A DNA stretch of 64,000 nt from Enterobacter sp. (GCA_022649305.1 JALCNW010000007.1:42802-106801); one strand, 5' to 3'. Counted from the stretch's first letter, positions 10,406-20,418 are shown. Numbers and translations: made by a program. Notes: generated by a model from the letters alone, not told the origin.

Positions 10406-10872
10406 CAGGCATCCTGATGTTCTTCAGTACCTTCGCCAGCTTGCTGCTGCAGATAGTTCATGAACAGCGCATCAAAATTCACTGGCGCAAGGTTCAGCTG
10501 CGGGAAGGTACCGCGAGATACCAGGCTGGTGATGCATTCGCGAGCATACGGGAACAGAATGTTCGGGCAGTATGCACCCAGGCAATGCGCCAGTTGATTA
10601 CCTTCGATACCGCCAACGGAGAAGATACCACCCTGCTGAACTTCACACAGGAATGCAGTTTCTTCGCCCAGAGAAGCGGTAACGGTCACACGCAGTACCA
10701 CTTCGTACACGTCGTCTGCCAGTTGGGTAGACGCAGTATCAAGATCAAGTTTAACCTCTGGCTGCCAATCTTTCTGGAAAACTTGTGGTGCATTTGGCGC
10801 TTCGAAAGAGACATCTTTGGTGTAGATGCGCTGGATCTGGAAGCTCATTTCGTTGTTGTTTTGTTCTGACAT
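10405..10872 (-). CDS. secB: Protein-export chaperone SecB
   Basis: A 155-residue tetrameric cytoplasmic chaperone that keeps preproteins unfolded and hands them to SecA. The N-terminal [20 protein letters not shown] and the SecA-contacting acidic strand region are E. coli-like, as is the full length. It sits between grxC (34 bp) and gpsA (overlap) in the conserved yibN-grxC-secB-gpsA-cysE order. Confidence 0.97.
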   Translation of the reverse strand: MSEQNNNEMSFQIQRIYTKDVSFEAPNAPQVFQKDWQPEVKLDLDTASTQLADDVYEVVLRVTVTASLGEETAFLCEVQQGGIFSVGGIEGNQLAHCLGAYCPNILFPYARECITSLVSRGTFPQLNLAPVNFDALFMNYLQQQAGEGTEEHQDA

Positions 10873-10905
10873 GGAAATACCCTTTTTAATTGTCCTAAAA
10901 CGCTA

Positions 10906-11154
10906 TTACAGCAGGGGATCAAGCCCGCCACGTGCATCAAGCGCATACAAGTCATCACAGCCGCCAATGTGCTGCGCATCAATAAAAATCTGCGGAACCG
11001 TCGTACGGCCACTACGTTTGATCATCTCTTCACGTTTCGCCGCGTCGCCATCAATAGGCAATTCCTGGAAGGTCACTCCTTTGCTGCTCAACAGTGCTTT
11101 CGCGCGATGGCAGAACGGGCAGGTCGCTTTGGTGTAGATTTCGATATTGGCCAT
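10906..11154 (-). CDS. grxC: Glutaredoxin 3
   Basis: An 82-residue cytoplasmic glutathione-dependent disulfide reductase. The thioredoxin fold is complete: TTVPQIFIDAQHIGGCDDL carries the cis-proline and the glutathione-binding loop. The redox motif is CPFC (residues 12-15), where E. coli Grx3 has CPYC, and the product ends PLL without the final lysine of E. coli. Both changes are conservative and activity is expected. It is 13 bp downstream of yibN. Confidence 0.96.
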   Translation of the reverse strand: MANIEIYTKATCPFCHRAKALLSSKGVTFQELPIDGDAAKREEMIKRSGRTTVPQIFIDAQHIGGCDDLYALDARGGLDPLL

Positions 11155-11167
11155 GACGTTATTCCTC

Positions 11168-11599
11168 TTATTTACCGCGAACTAAAGGCAGGTTCTCGCC
11201 GCTCCAGCCAGAGACACCGTCTTTCAAAACACAGACTTTCTCGAAGCCCGCTTTCGTCAACGCGCTCGCGGGATCCTGAGCCTGCATGCCGGTACCGTCG
11301 ACGACGATAATCGGTTTGTCTTTATGCTTGTCCAGTTCGCCAAGGTTGTTTGCTTTGATTTCGGCAGGCAACAGGTTGATAGAGCCTGCAATATGACCTT
11401 TACGGAAATCATCGCGCTGGCGCAGATCGACAACGACAGCCTCTTCTTTATTAATCAGGCGCGTTGCTTCACCACGAGTGATAACCTTAATCTTAGACGT
11501 AAGGCCTTTAAACGTAGTGAACAGCACAGCGGCCAGTAAACCAATCCACGCGATACTCAGTACCGGATGGCGGCTAACAAATTGCATAATTTCTTGCAT
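11168..11599 (-). CDS. yibN: Membrane-anchored rhodanese-like protein, probably non-catalytic
   Basis: A 143-residue protein with one N-terminal membrane helix (about residues 8-28) followed by a rhodanese fold containing [18 protein letters not shown]. The usual catalytic loop Cys-x-x-Gly is DGTG here (sequence [12 protein letters not shown]), so no sulfur-accepting cysteine occupies the site. The E. coli homologue, as I recall it, also has Asp at this point but keeps a Cys three residues beyond the GTG-like motif, replaced here by Ala. The start at MQEIMQF follows the E. coli protein; an in-frame ATG lies 4 codons upstream. It is first in the operon with grxC, secB, gpsA and cysE. Confidence 0.9.
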   Translation of the reverse strand: MQEIMQFVSRHPVLSIAWIGLLAAVLFTTFKGLTSKIKVITRGEATRLINKEEAVVVDLRQRDDFRKGHIAGSINLLPAEIKANNLGELDKHKDKPIIVVDGTGMQAQDPASALTKAGFEKVCVLKDGVSGWSGENLPLVRGK

Positions 11600-11847
11600 G
11601 GGGGGTAACAACTCCCGACGTAGTGATTAAAAAAACCAGGACAGGAGTATACCTGTGCGTTGTGGCAAATACAGCCAGCGAGAATAAGCTAATCCATTTT
11701 CTGCGGCATGCCACGAAAAAAATGACTCAAAATAGCCTTCACCGTTGCTTGTCCGGGCGTTTTCTTTGATCTTCCGAGGCTACTTTATCGATTCAGCTGT
11801 AGTAAAATTACACAAAACTTTTGTCTATTGAGCATGAGGATGTCGCA

Positions 11848-13392
11848 ATGTCGGTTTCTAAAAAACCTATGGTACTGGTGATTCTGGATGGTTATGGCTA
11901 TCGCGAAGACAGCCAGGATAATGCCATTTTCAACGCAAAAACGCCGGTCATGGATGCACTGTGGGCACAACGCCCGCATACGCTGATTGATGCTTCTGGC
12001 CTGGAAGTGGGTCTGCCGGACCGTCAGATGGGTAACTCTGAAGTGGGCCACGTCAACCTGGGCGCGGGCCGTATCGTGTATCAGGACCTGACCCGTCTGG
12101 ATGTTGAAATTAAAGAACGTACTTTCTTCTCGAACCCAACGCTGACCGGTGCCGTAGATAAAGCCGTTAGCGCAGGTAAAGCCGTTCACATCATGGGCCT
12201 GCTCTCCGCGGGCGGCGTGCATAGCCATGAAGATCATATTCTGGCAATGGTAGAAATGGCCGCAGAGCGCGGCGCAGAAAAAATCTACCTGCACGCATTC
12301 CTGGACGGTCGCGACACGCCGCCGCGCAGCGCAAAATCTTCACTGCAAACCTTTGAAGAGAAATTTGCCGCGTTGGGTAAAGGCCGCGTAGCGTCCATCA
12401 TTGGTCGTTACTATGCGATGGACCGTGATAATCGTTGGGATCGTGTTGAACAAGCCTATGACCTGATGACGCTGGCGAAAGGTGAATTCCAGTTTGATAC
12501 CGCCGTTGCTGGTCTGGAAGCCGCTTACGCGCGTGAAGAAAACGATGAGTTTGTAAAAGCCACCGTGATCCGTGCTGAAGGCCAGGCAGATGCCGCTATG
12601 GAAGACGGCGATGCGCTGATTTTCATGAACTTCCGTGCTGACCGCGCGCGCGAAATCACTCGTGCATTCGTGAATGCCGATTTTGACGGTTTCGCCCGTA
12701 AGAAAGTCGTGAACCTCGACTTCATCATGCTGACCGAATACGCCGCCGACATCAAAGTGCCTTGCGCCTATCCACCAGCATCGCTGGCGAATACCTTCGG
12801 CGAGTGGATGGCGAAGAATGACAAAACTCAGCTTCGCATCTCTGAAACTGAGAAATACGCCCACGTCACCTTCTTCTTTAATGGCGGCGTTGAAGATCCG
12901 TTTAAAGGCGAAGATCGCATTCTGATTAACTCTCCGAAAGTGGCGACCTACGATCTGCAGCCAGAAATGAGCTCCGCCGAGCTGACCGAAAAACTGGTTG
13001 CGGCGATCGAAAGCGGCAAGTACGACACCATCATTTGTAACTATCCGAACGGCGATATGGTAGGTCATACCGGCGTAATGGAAGCGGCAGTAAAAGCGGT
13101 TGAAACCCTGGACCACTGCGTTGCGCAGGTGACTAAAGCGGTTGAATCCGTGGGCGGCCAGTTGTTAATCACCGCCGATCACGGTAACGCTGAGCAGATG
13201 CGCGATCCGTCTACCGGTCAGGCCCATACGGCGCACACTAACCTGCCAGTACCGCTGATTTATGTGGGTGAGAAATCTCTGAAAGCAGTGGAAGGCGGCA
13301 AGCTTTCCGACATCGCGCCAACCATGCTGACGCTGATGGGTATGGAAATCCCGGAAGAGATGACTGGCAAGCCGCTGTTCATCGTGGAATAA
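11848..13392 (+). CDS. gpmI: 2,3-bisphosphoglycerate-independent phosphoglycerate mutase
   Basis: Interconverts 3- and 2-phosphoglycerate in glycolysis with two Mn2+ ions. The 514 residues equal the E. coli length. The metal-site motif [11 protein letters not shown] lies at about 10-20, the phospho-serine region [11 protein letters not shown] at about 59-69, and C-terminal metal ligands fall in [10 protein letters not shown]. The ATG at 11848 has GAGGA 7 bases upstream; an earlier in-frame TTG (11821) lacks family support. It is first of gpmI-envC-yibQ. Confidence 0.97.
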   Translation: MSVSKKPMVLVILDGYGYREDSQDNAIFNAKTPVMDALWAQRPHTLIDASGLEVGLPDRQMGNSEVGHVNLGAGRIVYQDLTRLDVEIKERTFFSNPTLTGAVDKAVSAGKAVHIMGLLSAGGVHSHEDHILAMVEMAAERGAEKIYLHAFLDGRDTPPRSAKSSLQTFEEKFAALGKGRVASIIGRYYAMDRDNRWDRVEQAYDLMTLAKGEFQFDTAVAGLEAAYAREENDEFVKATVIRAEGQADAAMEDGDALIFMNFRADRAREITRAFVNADFDGFARKKVVNLDFIMLTEYAADIKVPCAYPPASLANTFGEWMAKNDKTQLRISETEKYAHVTFFFNGGVEDPFKGEDRILINSPKVATYDLQPEMSSAELTEKLVAAIESGKYDTIICNYPNGDMVGHTGVMEAAVKAVETLDHCVAQVTKAVESVGGQLLITADHGNAEQMRDPSTGQAHTAHTNLPVPLIYVGEKSLKAVEGGKLSDIAPTMLTLMGMEIPEEMTGKPLFIVE

Positions 13393-13393
13393 T

Positions 13394-13423
13394 CCTTCCC
13401 CATGAGGGGAAAGGCGATTTTTT
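13394..13423 (+). terminator. Terminator-like hairpin between gpmI and envC
   Basis: CCTTCCCC at 13394-13401 pairs with GGGGAAAGG at 13406-13414 (one bulge), then six T residues follow at 13418-13423. The four-base loop contains the ATG of the longest envC frame. It may attenuate read-through from gpmI into envC. Confidence 0.5.
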
Positions 13424-14685
13424 CAATCACATGGGTCGTGAAGCCGTTACGGTTATCAGTCAGGCCTTTGCTTTACGCCAGCGCGCTTAGCGCTGGCGTA
13501 TTGTTGTGCGCCGCATCCGCCCACGCGGATGACCGCGATCAGCTCAAATCTATTCAGGCTGATATCGCCGCCAAAGAGCGTGCGGTGCGTCAGCAACAGC
13601 AGCAGCGTTCCTCACTGCTTGCCCAGCTAAAGCAGCAGGAAGAGGCAATCTCCGCTGCCACGCGAAAACTTCGCGAAACCCAAAATACCCTCGCCCAGCT
13701 CAATAAGCAGATCGATGAGATGAACGCATCGATTGCCAAACTTGAACGTCAGAGAGCAGCTCAGGAACGTAATCTTGCAGCCCAGCTTGATGCGGCATTC
13801 CGCCAGGGTGAGCATACCGGTATTCAGCTCATCCTCAGTGGTGAAGAGAGCCAGCGCGGTCAGCGTTTGCAGGCGTATTTTGGCTATTTGAACCAGGCTC
13901 GCCAGGAGACCATCGCGCAGCTTAAGCAAACGCGCGAAGAGGTCAACACGCAGAAAGCCGAGCTTGAAGAGAAGCAGAGCCAGCAGCAAACCTTGCTTTA
14001 CGATCAGCAGGCGCAGCAGGCGAAGCTGGAACAGGCCCGGAACGAGCGTAAGAAGACGCTTTCTGGCCTGGAATCCTCGATTCAGGAAGGCCAGGCGCAG
14101 CTGGGTGAAATGCGCGCTAACGAATCCAAACTGCGTAACAGCATTGCTCGTGCCGAAGCGGCAGCCAAGGCGCGTGCCGAAAAAGAGGCGCGCGAAGCGC
14201 AGGCCGTAAAAGATCGTCAGCAGGAAGCCTCCCGAAAAGGGACGACCTATAAACCAACAGAAACCGAGCGCTCGCTTATTTCGCGCACCGGGGGTCTGGG
14301 CGCGCCGCGTGGACAAGCCTTCTGGCCGGTTCGAGGCTCAATTCTTCATCGCTATGGCGAACAGTTGCAGGGTGAGCTACGTTGGAAAGGTATCGTTATC
14401 GGCGCGTCTGAAGGTAGCGAAGTGAAAGCCATCGCCGATGGCCGCGTGATCCTTGCCGACTGGTTGCAGGGATACGGGCTTGTTGTGGTGGTCGAACATG
14501 GTAAAGGCGATATGAGTCTTTACGGCTATAACCAGAGCGCGCTAGTCAGCGTCGGTACGCAGGTCCGTGCAGGTCAACCTATCGCCCTCGTGGGCAGTAG
14601 TGGCGGTCAGGGCCGCCCGTCACTCTATTTCGAAATTCGTCGCCAGGGTCAGGCGGTCAATCCACAGCCGTGGTTGGGAAGATAA
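13402..14685 (+). CDS. envC: Murein hydrolase activator EnvC
   Basis: A periplasmic divisome factor that activates the amidases AmiA and AmiB at the septum. A signal sequence (VRPLLYASALSAGVLLCAASAHA, split by the chosen start) precedes a long coiled coil (about residues 45-270). The C-terminus is a LytM/M23 peptidase fold (about 310-427) with WKGIVIGASEGSEVKAIADG and the ending NPQPWLGR. As in E. coli EnvC the catalytic zinc ligands are missing (YGYNQSAL, SLYFEIRR), so it is regulatory. The start is uncertain: ATG 13402 lies in a hairpin loop without a Shine-Dalgarno; GTG 13438 is an alternative. Confidence 0.92.
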   Translation: MRGKAIFSITWVVKPLRLSVRPLLYASALSAGVLLCAASAHADDRDQLKSIQADIAAKERAVRQQQQQRSSLLAQLKQQEEAISAATRKLRETQNTLAQLNKQIDEMNASIAKLERQRAAQERNLAAQLDAAFRQGEHTGIQLILSGEESQRGQRLQAYFGYLNQARQETIAQLKQTREEVNTQKAELEEKQSQQQTLLYDQQAQQAKLEQARNERKKTLSGLESSIQEGQAQLGEMRANESKLRNSIARAEAAAKARAEKEAREAQAVKDRQQEASRKGTTYKPTETERSLISRTGGLGAPRGQAFWPVRGSILHRYGEQLQGELRWKGIVIGASEGSEVKAIADGRVILADWLQGYGLVVVVEHGKGDMSLYGYNQSALVSVGTQVRAGQPIALVGSSGGQGRPSLYFEIRRQGQAVNPQPWLGR

Positions 14686-14688
14686 GTT

Positions 14689-15618
14689 TTGCTTCAATTT
14701 CGTCGTCTTGTTTTATCCGTCGTCAGCGCACTGGCGCTGGCTTCACCGGTTTACGCAGGCAAACTTGCCATTGTGATTGATGACTTTGGCTATCGGCCGC
14801 ACAACGAGAATCAGGTGCTGGCGATGCCTTCTGCCGTCTCCGTCGCCGTTTTGCCCAATGCTCCCCACGCCCATGAAATGGCGACCAAAGCCCACAACAG
14901 CGGGCACGAGGTGCTGATCCACCTGCCGATGGCCCCACTCAGTAAACAACCTTTGGAAAAAGACACCTTACGTCCAGAGATGAGCAGCGACGAGATCGAG
15001 CGTATTATTCGCGATGCCTACGGCAAAGTGCCGTTTGCGGTGGGGCTGAACAACCATATGGGCAGCGCCATGACGTCCAGCCTGTTTGGGATGCAAAAGG
15101 TGATGCAGGCGCTTGAACGCTACAATCTTTACTTCCTGGACAGTATGACTATCGGCAACAGCCAGGCGATGCGAGCCGCGCAGGGAACCGGTGTGAAGGT
15201 GATAAAGCGTAAAGTCTTCCTGGACGACACGCAGAACGAGGCGGATATTCGCGTCCAGTTTAATCGCGCCGTGAAGCTGGCGCGTCGCAACGGTTCGGCG
15301 ATTGCGATTGGTCACCCTCACCCTTCAACGGTGCGTGTATTGCAGCAAATGCTGCCAACGCTTCCGTCGGATATCACGCTGGTACGCCCGAGCGATCTGC
15401 TAAACGAACCGCAGGTGGATACGTCGCGGCCAAATACCACACCGCCTGCCACGCCACCGCGTAATCCGTTCCGTGGCGTAACCATTTGCAAACCGCAGCA
15501 GCCGCTGGAACCGGTGTATGCCACCCGATTCTTCTCGGTGATAGGCGAAAGCGTGAGTCAAAGTTCACTGGTGAAATATATGCAACACCAATGGCAGGGC
15601 TGGGGTAATAAGGCCTAA
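14689..15618 (+). CDS. yibQ: Divergent polysaccharide deacetylase family protein, periplasmic
   Basis: A 309-residue protein with an N-terminal signal peptide (about residues 1-23, cleaved near VYAGKL), then a divergent polysaccharide deacetylase fold with IVIDDFGYRPHN at the N-terminus and IAIGHPHPSTV near 205. The substrate is unknown; neighbourhood with envC suggests an envelope role. It begins at TTG 14689, three bases after the envC stop, with GGGAAGA overlapping the end of envC. It is shorter at the C-terminus than E. coli YibQ (319 residues). A hairpin at 15636-15662 probably ends the operon. Confidence 0.9.
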   Translation: MLQFRRLVLSVVSALALASPVYAGKLAIVIDDFGYRPHNENQVLAMPSAVSVAVLPNAPHAHEMATKAHNSGHEVLIHLPMAPLSKQPLEKDTLRPEMSSDEIERIIRDAYGKVPFAVGLNNHMGSAMTSSLFGMQKVMQALERYNLYFLDSMTIGNSQAMRAAQGTGVKVIKRKVFLDDTQNEADIRVQFNRAVKLARRNGSAIAIGHPHPSTVRVLQQMLPTLPSDITLVRPSDLLNEPQVDTSRPNTTPPATPPRNPFRGVTICKPQQPLEPVYATRFFSVIGESVSQSSLVKYMQHQWQGWGNKA

Positions 15619-15635
15619 TAACTCTGCGACAAGAA

Positions 15636-15662
15636 AGCCCGTATGCGCGGTAGCAACGGGCT
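15636..15662 (+). terminator. Hairpin after yibQ, with an ops-like word in its loop
   Basis: AGCCCG at 15636-15641 pairs with CGGGCT at 15657-15662, followed by a weak T-rich stretch. The loop contains GCGGTAGC (15647-15654), the core of the RfaH-recruiting ops element. A second palindrome, TTACCCGG at 15727-15734 with CCGGGTAA at 15746-15753, lies further on. Termination is likely but not strong. Confidence 0.5.
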
Positions 15663-15854
15663 ATTGTTATTATCCCGCTTAAATTCATGCTCTTTTTTGC
15701 TTTTTAAATCTTACATCCTAAACGGCTTACCCGGCGGACGCGCGACCGGGTAAACCGCAACGCAAACCACATCTAATTAATTGTAAAATAAGAAAATAAA
15801 CCATCCGGCGGCTACACTTTAACCGCAGTCATTCCTTTTCGTGAATGTTAAGAT

Positions 15855-15891
15855 TATACTAACCATAATTTAATATTTAATTTGGTTTAGT
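15855..15891 (+). promoter_or_regulatory. Probable promoter region of the 15898 glycosyltransferase
   Basis: An AT-rich stretch contains TATACT (15855-15860) as a possible -10 box and an imperfect inverted repeat, TACTAACCA at 15857 and TGGTTTAGTA at 15882-15891, ending 6 bases before the ATG. No good -35 is visible, which would fit an activator-dependent promoter. Confidence 0.4.
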
Positions 15892-15897
15892 ATTAGC

Positions 15898-16995
15898 ATG
15901 AAGAAATTAGTGGGTTATCTGAAGGAAATTAACAGGCAGCGAAACCATAAGACCAAAGAATTAAAAAGACGAATAAAGCTGCTTTCATTATCGCGACAGT
16001 TGCAGGATAAGCGTCGTGAAAAAATCGATACCTCCAACATTAAGCGCATTCTTTTTCCTTTCGTCGATCTTGGAATTGGTGATGCGGTATGCCACACGGG
16101 TACCTGGCATGCCCTCAAGCAGGCCGGTTATACAATACAGATCGTCGCAGAGGAACGAAATCGCGATCTCTTTGAAAAAATGGCCGACATCGATGAAGTT
16201 TATATTGCCGATGTAAAAAATATCGATGCCATGAAGCCCATCGAGACGGATTTAGTGATTAGCCATTACTCGTGGATGAAAAGAAAGGAACTGTTCACGA
16301 CCCAACTTCTGCGTAAAATTAATTATAAATATGCCATTGGATTTGGAGGCTGGCTGGCTAAACCTTTTAACTTGATGCTGCCCATCAATTCCGAATTCCA
16401 CATTACCCATCCGCAAAAAAACATCCTTAGCGCGTTGAACGTCACGCCAGAGCGTCTTTGCTACTCCCTGCCCGCACTACCCGAGCACGAGCGCTTTATT
16501 GATAGTTATCTGGAGCCTCATGCGGGCAAAAGGATCGTGGTGTTAAATCCGTTTGCAAGCGTAGCGGAACGCAGCCTGTCGATACCTCAGTTACACACGC
16601 TGGCTACTGAGATCGTGCAATCCCCCGATACTCAAGTCTTTATCATTGGCGAGGGCGGGAAATTAGCAGACCTTCATTTCGATAACGCGAACATTACCGT
16701 TTGTCGATTTAAGTCGCTGTGGGATGCCATTACGCTTATTAAAAAAGCCGATCTGGTGGTTTCTGTTGATACGGCCATCGTTCATATTGCCTGTGCTTTT
16801 GATAAGAAGCTGATTGCCATCTATTTTTCAATGCTGCTGGATCATAATAAAGACTATGAGGGAAATACGATTTTCTCACCTATTGGTCAGAACTCAGAGC
16901 AGCTGATTTATGATAAACGGAATAACAAAATTGATATCGAAGATATTGCGGCTAAAGTCGCGAGAGAGCTTCGCCAGGACCGCGCGGTAGCGTGA
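15898..16995 (+). CDS. Glycosyltransferase family 9 (heptosyltransferase-like)
   Basis: A 365-residue GT9-type protein. After a basic, probably membrane-associating N-terminus (about 1-45), the first Rossmann-like domain starts IKRILFPFVDLGIGDAV, and the C-terminal donor-binding domain has IVVLNPFAS near 215 and LVVSVDTAIVHIACAF near 295. The GT9 consensus D-T/S-x2-x-H-x-A is therefore conserved. The sugar donor and acceptor cannot be read from sequence. It occupies the yibQ-tdh interval where E. coli K-12 has waaH, a family 2 enzyme, so it may decorate the LPS core. It is a single-gene unit with its own terminator at 16998-17021. Confidence 0.85.
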   Translation: MKKLVGYLKEINRQRNHKTKELKRRIKLLSLSRQLQDKRREKIDTSNIKRILFPFVDLGIGDAVCHTGTWHALKQAGYTIQIVAEERNRDLFEKMADIDEVYIADVKNIDAMKPIETDLVISHYSWMKRKELFTTQLLRKINYKYAIGFGGWLAKPFNLMLPINSEFHITHPQKNILSALNVTPERLCYSLPALPEHERFIDSYLEPHAGKRIVVLNPFASVAERSLSIPQLHTLATEIVQSPDTQVFIIGEGGKLADLHFDNANITVCRFKSLWDAITLIKKADLVVSVDTAIVHIACAFDKKLIAIYFSMLLDHNKDYEGNTIFSPIGQNSEQLIYDKRNNKIDIEDIAAKVARELRQDRAVA

Positions 16996-16997
16996 TG

Positions 16998-17021
16998 AAA
17001 AGGGGCCATTGGCCCCTTTTT
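16998..17021. terminator. Bidirectional terminator between the GT9 gene and tdh
   Basis: AAAAGGGGCC at 16998-17007 and GGCCCCTTTT at 17011-17020 form a perfect 10-bp stem with a 3-base loop. The flanking A and T runs let it work on both strands, ending the gene at 15898-16995 and the kbl-tdh operon. Confidence 0.9.
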
Positions 17022-17026
17022 AAAGA

Positions 17027-18052
17027 TTAATCCCAGCTCAGAATAACTTTCCCGGACTGACCTGAACGCATCGCGTCGAAGCCTTTCTGGAAATCATCAA
17101 TCCCAAAGTGGTGGGTGATAATTGGCGTCAGATCCAGACCGGACTGGATCAGCGCCGCCATCTTGTACCAGGTTTCGAACATCTCACGGCCATAAATGCC
17201 CTTGATGAACAGACCTTTAAAGATAACTTTGTTCCAGTCGATAGACATATCCGACGGCGGAATCCCCAGCATCGCAATACGACCGCCGTGGTTCATGGTG
17301 TCGAGCATTGAACGGAACGCTGGCGGCGCGCCGGACATTTCCAGGCCCACGTCAAAACCTTCGGTCATGCCAAGCTCTGCCATTACGTCGTTCAGGTTCT
17401 CTTTGGAGACATCTACCGCGCGGGTCACACCCATTTTGCGCGCCAGCGACAGGCGGTATTCGTTAACGTCGGTGATGACCACGTTACGCGCGCCAACGTG
17501 TTTCGCCACAGCAGCAGCCATAATGCCGATTGGGCCTGCACCGGACACCAGCACGTCTTCCCCGACCAGGTCGAAGGACAGCGCCGTGTGAACCGCGTTA
17601 CCAAACGGGTCAAAGATGGAGGCCAGATCGTCGGAGATATTGTCCGGGATCTTGAAGGCGTTGAACGCCGGGATCACCAAATATTGCGCAAAGCAGCCCG
17701 GACGGTTCACGCCCACGCCCACGGTATTGCGGCACAGGTGCGTGCGTCCACCGCGGCAGTTACGGCAATGACCACAGGTGATGTGGCCTTCGCCAGAAAC
17801 GCGATCGCCGATTTTAAAGCCTTTCACTTCCTGACCAATACCAACGACTTCGCCCACGTATTCGTGACCGACTACCATCGGCACCGGAATCGTTTTTTGC
17901 GACCACTCGTCCCAGTTGTAGATGTGAACGTCGGTGCCGCAAATGGCGGTTTTACGAATTTTGATCAGCAGATCGTTATGACCGACTTCCGGCTCCGGCA
18001 CGTCGGTCATCCAAATCCCTTCTTCGGCTTTCAGTTTGGATAACGCTTTCAT
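17027..18052 (-). CDS. tdh: L-threonine 3-dehydrogenase
   Basis: A zinc-dependent medium-chain dehydrogenase oxidising L-threonine with NAD+ to 2-amino-3-ketobutyrate, which Kbl then cleaves. The 341 residues equal E. coli Tdh. Catalytic zinc ligands occur in [12 protein letters not shown] (Cys near 38) and GHEYVGEV; the structural zinc site is [15 protein letters not shown]; the NAD site is [15 protein letters not shown] 18052 follows the kbl stop by 9 bases, so the two are one operon. Confidence 0.97.
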   Translation of the reverse strand: MKALSKLKAEEGIWMTDVPEPEVGHNDLLIKIRKTAICGTDVHIYNWDEWSQKTIPVPMVVGHEYVGEVVGIGQEVKGFKIGDRVSGEGHITCGHCRNCRGGRTHLCRNTVGVGVNRPGCFAQYLVIPAFNAFKIPDNISDDLASIFDPFGNAVHTALSFDLVGEDVLVSGAGPIGIMAAAVAKHVGARNVVITDVNEYRLSLARKMGVTRAVDVSKENLNDVMAELGMTEGFDVGLEMSGAPPAFRSMLDTMNHGGRIAMLGIPPSDMSIDWNKVIFKGLFIKGIYGREMFETWYKMAALIQSGLDLTPIITHHFGIDDFQKGFDAMRSGQSGKVILSWD

Positions 18053-18061
18053 CACACGTCC

Positions 18062-19258
18062 TTAGGCAATCACGCCCAGTTGTTTGCCGATGCGGATAAA
18101 GGCTTCAACCGCACGCTCAATTTGTTCAGGTGAATGCGCCGCAGACATCTGGGTGCGGATACGCGCCTGACCTTTTGGCACCACCGGGAAGAAGAACCCA
18201 GTGACGTAAATCCCCTCTTTTTGCAGCTCACGCGCGAAGTTTTGCGCCACTACCGCGTCGCCCAGCATCACCGGAATAATCGCGTGATCGGCACCCGCCA
18301 GCGTAAAGCCTGCCGCGCTCATTTTTTCACGGAACAGACGGGCGTTGGACCACAGGCGGTCGCGCAATTCGGCTCCAGACTCGACCATCTCCAGCACTTT
18401 AATGGAGGCAGAGACGATAGCCGGGGCCAGCGAGTTAGAGAAAAGATACGGACGGGAGCGCTGGCGCAGCCACTCAACCACTTCCTTACGCGCCGCAGTG
18501 TAGCCGCCGGACGCGCCGCCTAGCGCTTTGCCCAGCGTACCGGTGATGATGTCTACCCGGCCCATCACGTCGCAATATTCGTGGGAACCGCGACCGTTTT
18601 CGCCGACAAAGCCGACCGCGTGAGAGTCATCGACCATCACCAGCGCATCGTATTTATCCGCCAGGTCACACACGCCCTTCAGGTTGGCGATCACGCCGTC
18701 CATCGAGAATACGCCGTCGGTGGCGATCAGCACGTGACGCGCACCGGCTTCACGTGCTTCTTTCAGGCGGGCTTCCAGCTCCTGCATATCGTTATTGGCG
18801 TAGCGGAAGCGCTTCGCTTTACACAGACGTACGCCGTCGATGATGGAAGCGTGGTTCAGCGCGTCGGAGATAATCGCGTCTTCTGCGCCGAGCAGCGTTT
18901 CAAACAGGCCGCCGTTGGCGTCAAAGCAGGAGGAGTACAGAATCGCATCTTCCATCCCGAGGAATTCGGCCAGCTTCTTCTCAAGCTCTTTGTGGCTATC
19001 CTGCGTACCGCAGATAAAGCGCACGGAGGCCATCCCAAAGCCGTGAGTGTCCATACCGTTTTTGGCAGCGGCAATCAGCTCAGGGTGATTCGCAAGACCC
19101 AGATAGTTGTTCGCGCAAAAGTTGATCACATGGCTGCCATCAGCGACGGTGATATCCGCCTGCTGTGCAGAAGTGATGATGCGTTCTTCTTTGAACAACC
19201 CTTCCGCACGAGCGGTATCCAGGTCGCTGTTTAACTGTTTGTAAAAATCACCACGCAT
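18062..19258 (-). CDS. kbl: 2-amino-3-ketobutyrate CoA ligase (glycine C-acetyltransferase)
   Basis: A PLP-dependent alpha-oxoamine synthase-family enzyme that splits 2-amino-3-ketobutyrate with CoA into glycine and acetyl-CoA, the second step of threonine degradation. The 398-residue form starting MRGDFYKQL matches E. coli. The PLP lysine lies in [18 protein letters not shown] near residue 244. A longer in-frame extension of 34 codons upstream has no family support and a poor context. It is the first gene of kbl-tdh and divergent from hldD across a 215-bp gap. Confidence 0.97.
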   Translation of the reverse strand: MRGDFYKQLNSDLDTARAEGLFKEERIITSAQQADITVADGSHVINFCANNYLGLANHPELIAAAKNGMDTHGFGMASVRFICGTQDSHKELEKKLAEFLGMEDAILYSSCFDANGGLFETLLGAEDAIISDALNHASIIDGVRLCKAKRFRYANNDMQELEARLKEAREAGARHVLIATDGVFSMDGVIANLKGVCDLADKYDALVMVDDSHAVGFVGENGRGSHEYCDVMGRVDIITGTLGKALGGASGGYTAARKEVVEWLRQRSRPYLFSNSLAPAIVSASIKVLEMVESGAELRDRLWSNARLFREKMSAAGFTLAGADHAIIPVMLGDAVVAQNFARELQKEGIYVTGFFFPVVPKGQARIRTQMSAAHSPEQIERAVEAFIRIGKQLGVIA

Positions 19259-19473
19259 TGCAATTCTCCAGACTCGGCAAATTTTGGCACATATTACCCA
19301 AACGTATACGTCGATACGAGATGACGCATCATGAGTTATCGTTTTTGCAGCATAAATCACGTGTACCCCTGCTGCATATCGGTGAATGGCTGAAGGGGGG
19401 CCATACTAATGATATGATATGACTATTAGCGTTCGGGATTGTCCCTGGACTCCACACTTCAAAGGTTACAGTT

Positions 19474-20406
19474 ATGATCATCGTTACCGGCGGCGCAGGC
19501 TTTATCGGCAGCAATATTATCAAGGCCCTGAATGACAAAGGCATCACCGACATTCTGGTGGTTGACAACCTGAAAGACGGTACCAAGTTCGCAAACCTGG
19601 TAGACCTGAACATTGCCGACTACATGGATAAAGAAGATTTTCTGATCCAGATTATGGCGGGTGAAGAGTTCGGCGACATCGAAGCCATCTTCCACGAAGG
19701 TGCCTGTTCATCCACCACCGAGTGGGATGGCAAGTACATGATGGATAACAACTATCAGTACTCCAAAGAGGTTCTGCACTATTGCCTGGAACATGAAATC
19801 CCGTTCCTGTACGCCTCTTCCGCTGCTACCTACGGCGGCCGCACTTCCGACTTTATCGAATCCCGTGAATACGAGCAGCCGCTAAACGTGTACGGCTATT
19901 CTAAGTTCCTGTTCGACGAATACGTCCGTCAAATTCTGCCAGAAGCTAATTCTCAGATTGTGGGCTTCCGCTACTTCAACGTTTATGGTCCGCGCGAAGG
20001 CCACAAAGGCAGCATGGCGAGCGTCGCATTCCACCTCAACACTCAGTTGAATAACGGCGAAACCCCAAAACTGTTCGAAGGCAGCGACGGCTTTAAGCGC
20101 GACTTCGTCTACGTGGGCGACGTGGCGGCAGTCAACCTGTGGTTCATGGAAAACGGCGTGTCCGGTATCTTCAACCTGGGGACTGGCCGCGCGGAATCCT
20201 TCCAGGCCGTGGCGGATGCTGCACTGGCGTATCACCAGAAGGGCAGCCTCGAATACATTCCCTTCCCGGAAAAACTGAAAGGCCGCTACCAGGCATTTAC
20301 TCAGGCTGACCTGACCAACCTGCGCGCAGCGGGCTATGACAAGCCATTTAAGACCGTTGCCGAAGGCGTGACGGAATATATGGCCTGGCTGAACCGCGAC
20401 GCATAA
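19474..20406 (+). CDS. hldD: ADP-L-glycero-D-manno-heptose 6-epimerase
   Basis: Converts ADP-D-glycero-D-manno-heptose to the L-glycero form, the donor used by WaaC and WaaF. The 310-residue short-chain dehydrogenase fold has the NADP motif [15 protein letters not shown] at the N-terminus and the catalytic Y-x3-K in [12 protein letters not shown] near residue 140. It starts the hldD-waaF-waaC operon; the upstream gap to kbl is AT-rich around 19406-19425 and must hold the promoter, though no convincing -35/-10 pair was picked out. Confidence 0.97.
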   Translation: MIIVTGGAGFIGSNIIKALNDKGITDILVVDNLKDGTKFANLVDLNIADYMDKEDFLIQIMAGEEFGDIEAIFHEGACSSTTEWDGKYMMDNNYQYSKEVLHYCLEHEIPFLYASSAATYGGRTSDFIESREYEQPLNVYGYSKFLFDEYVRQILPEANSQIVGFRYFNVYGPREGHKGSMASVAFHLNTQLNNGETPKLFEGSDGFKRDFVYVGDVAAVNLWFMENGVSGIFNLGTGRAESFQAVADAALAYHQKGSLEYIPFPEKLKGRYQAFTQADLTNLRAAGYDKPFKTVAEGVTEYMAWLNRDA

Positions 20407-20418
20407 GGCAGGCAATCT

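Noticed and set aside
16984..16994. GCGGTAGCGTG, a near-perfect ops (RfaH) word at the end of the GT9 gene
   Set aside because: It encodes the last codons of that gene and is followed at once by a strong terminator and genes on the other strand, so there is nothing for RfaH to carry transcription into. Probably chance.
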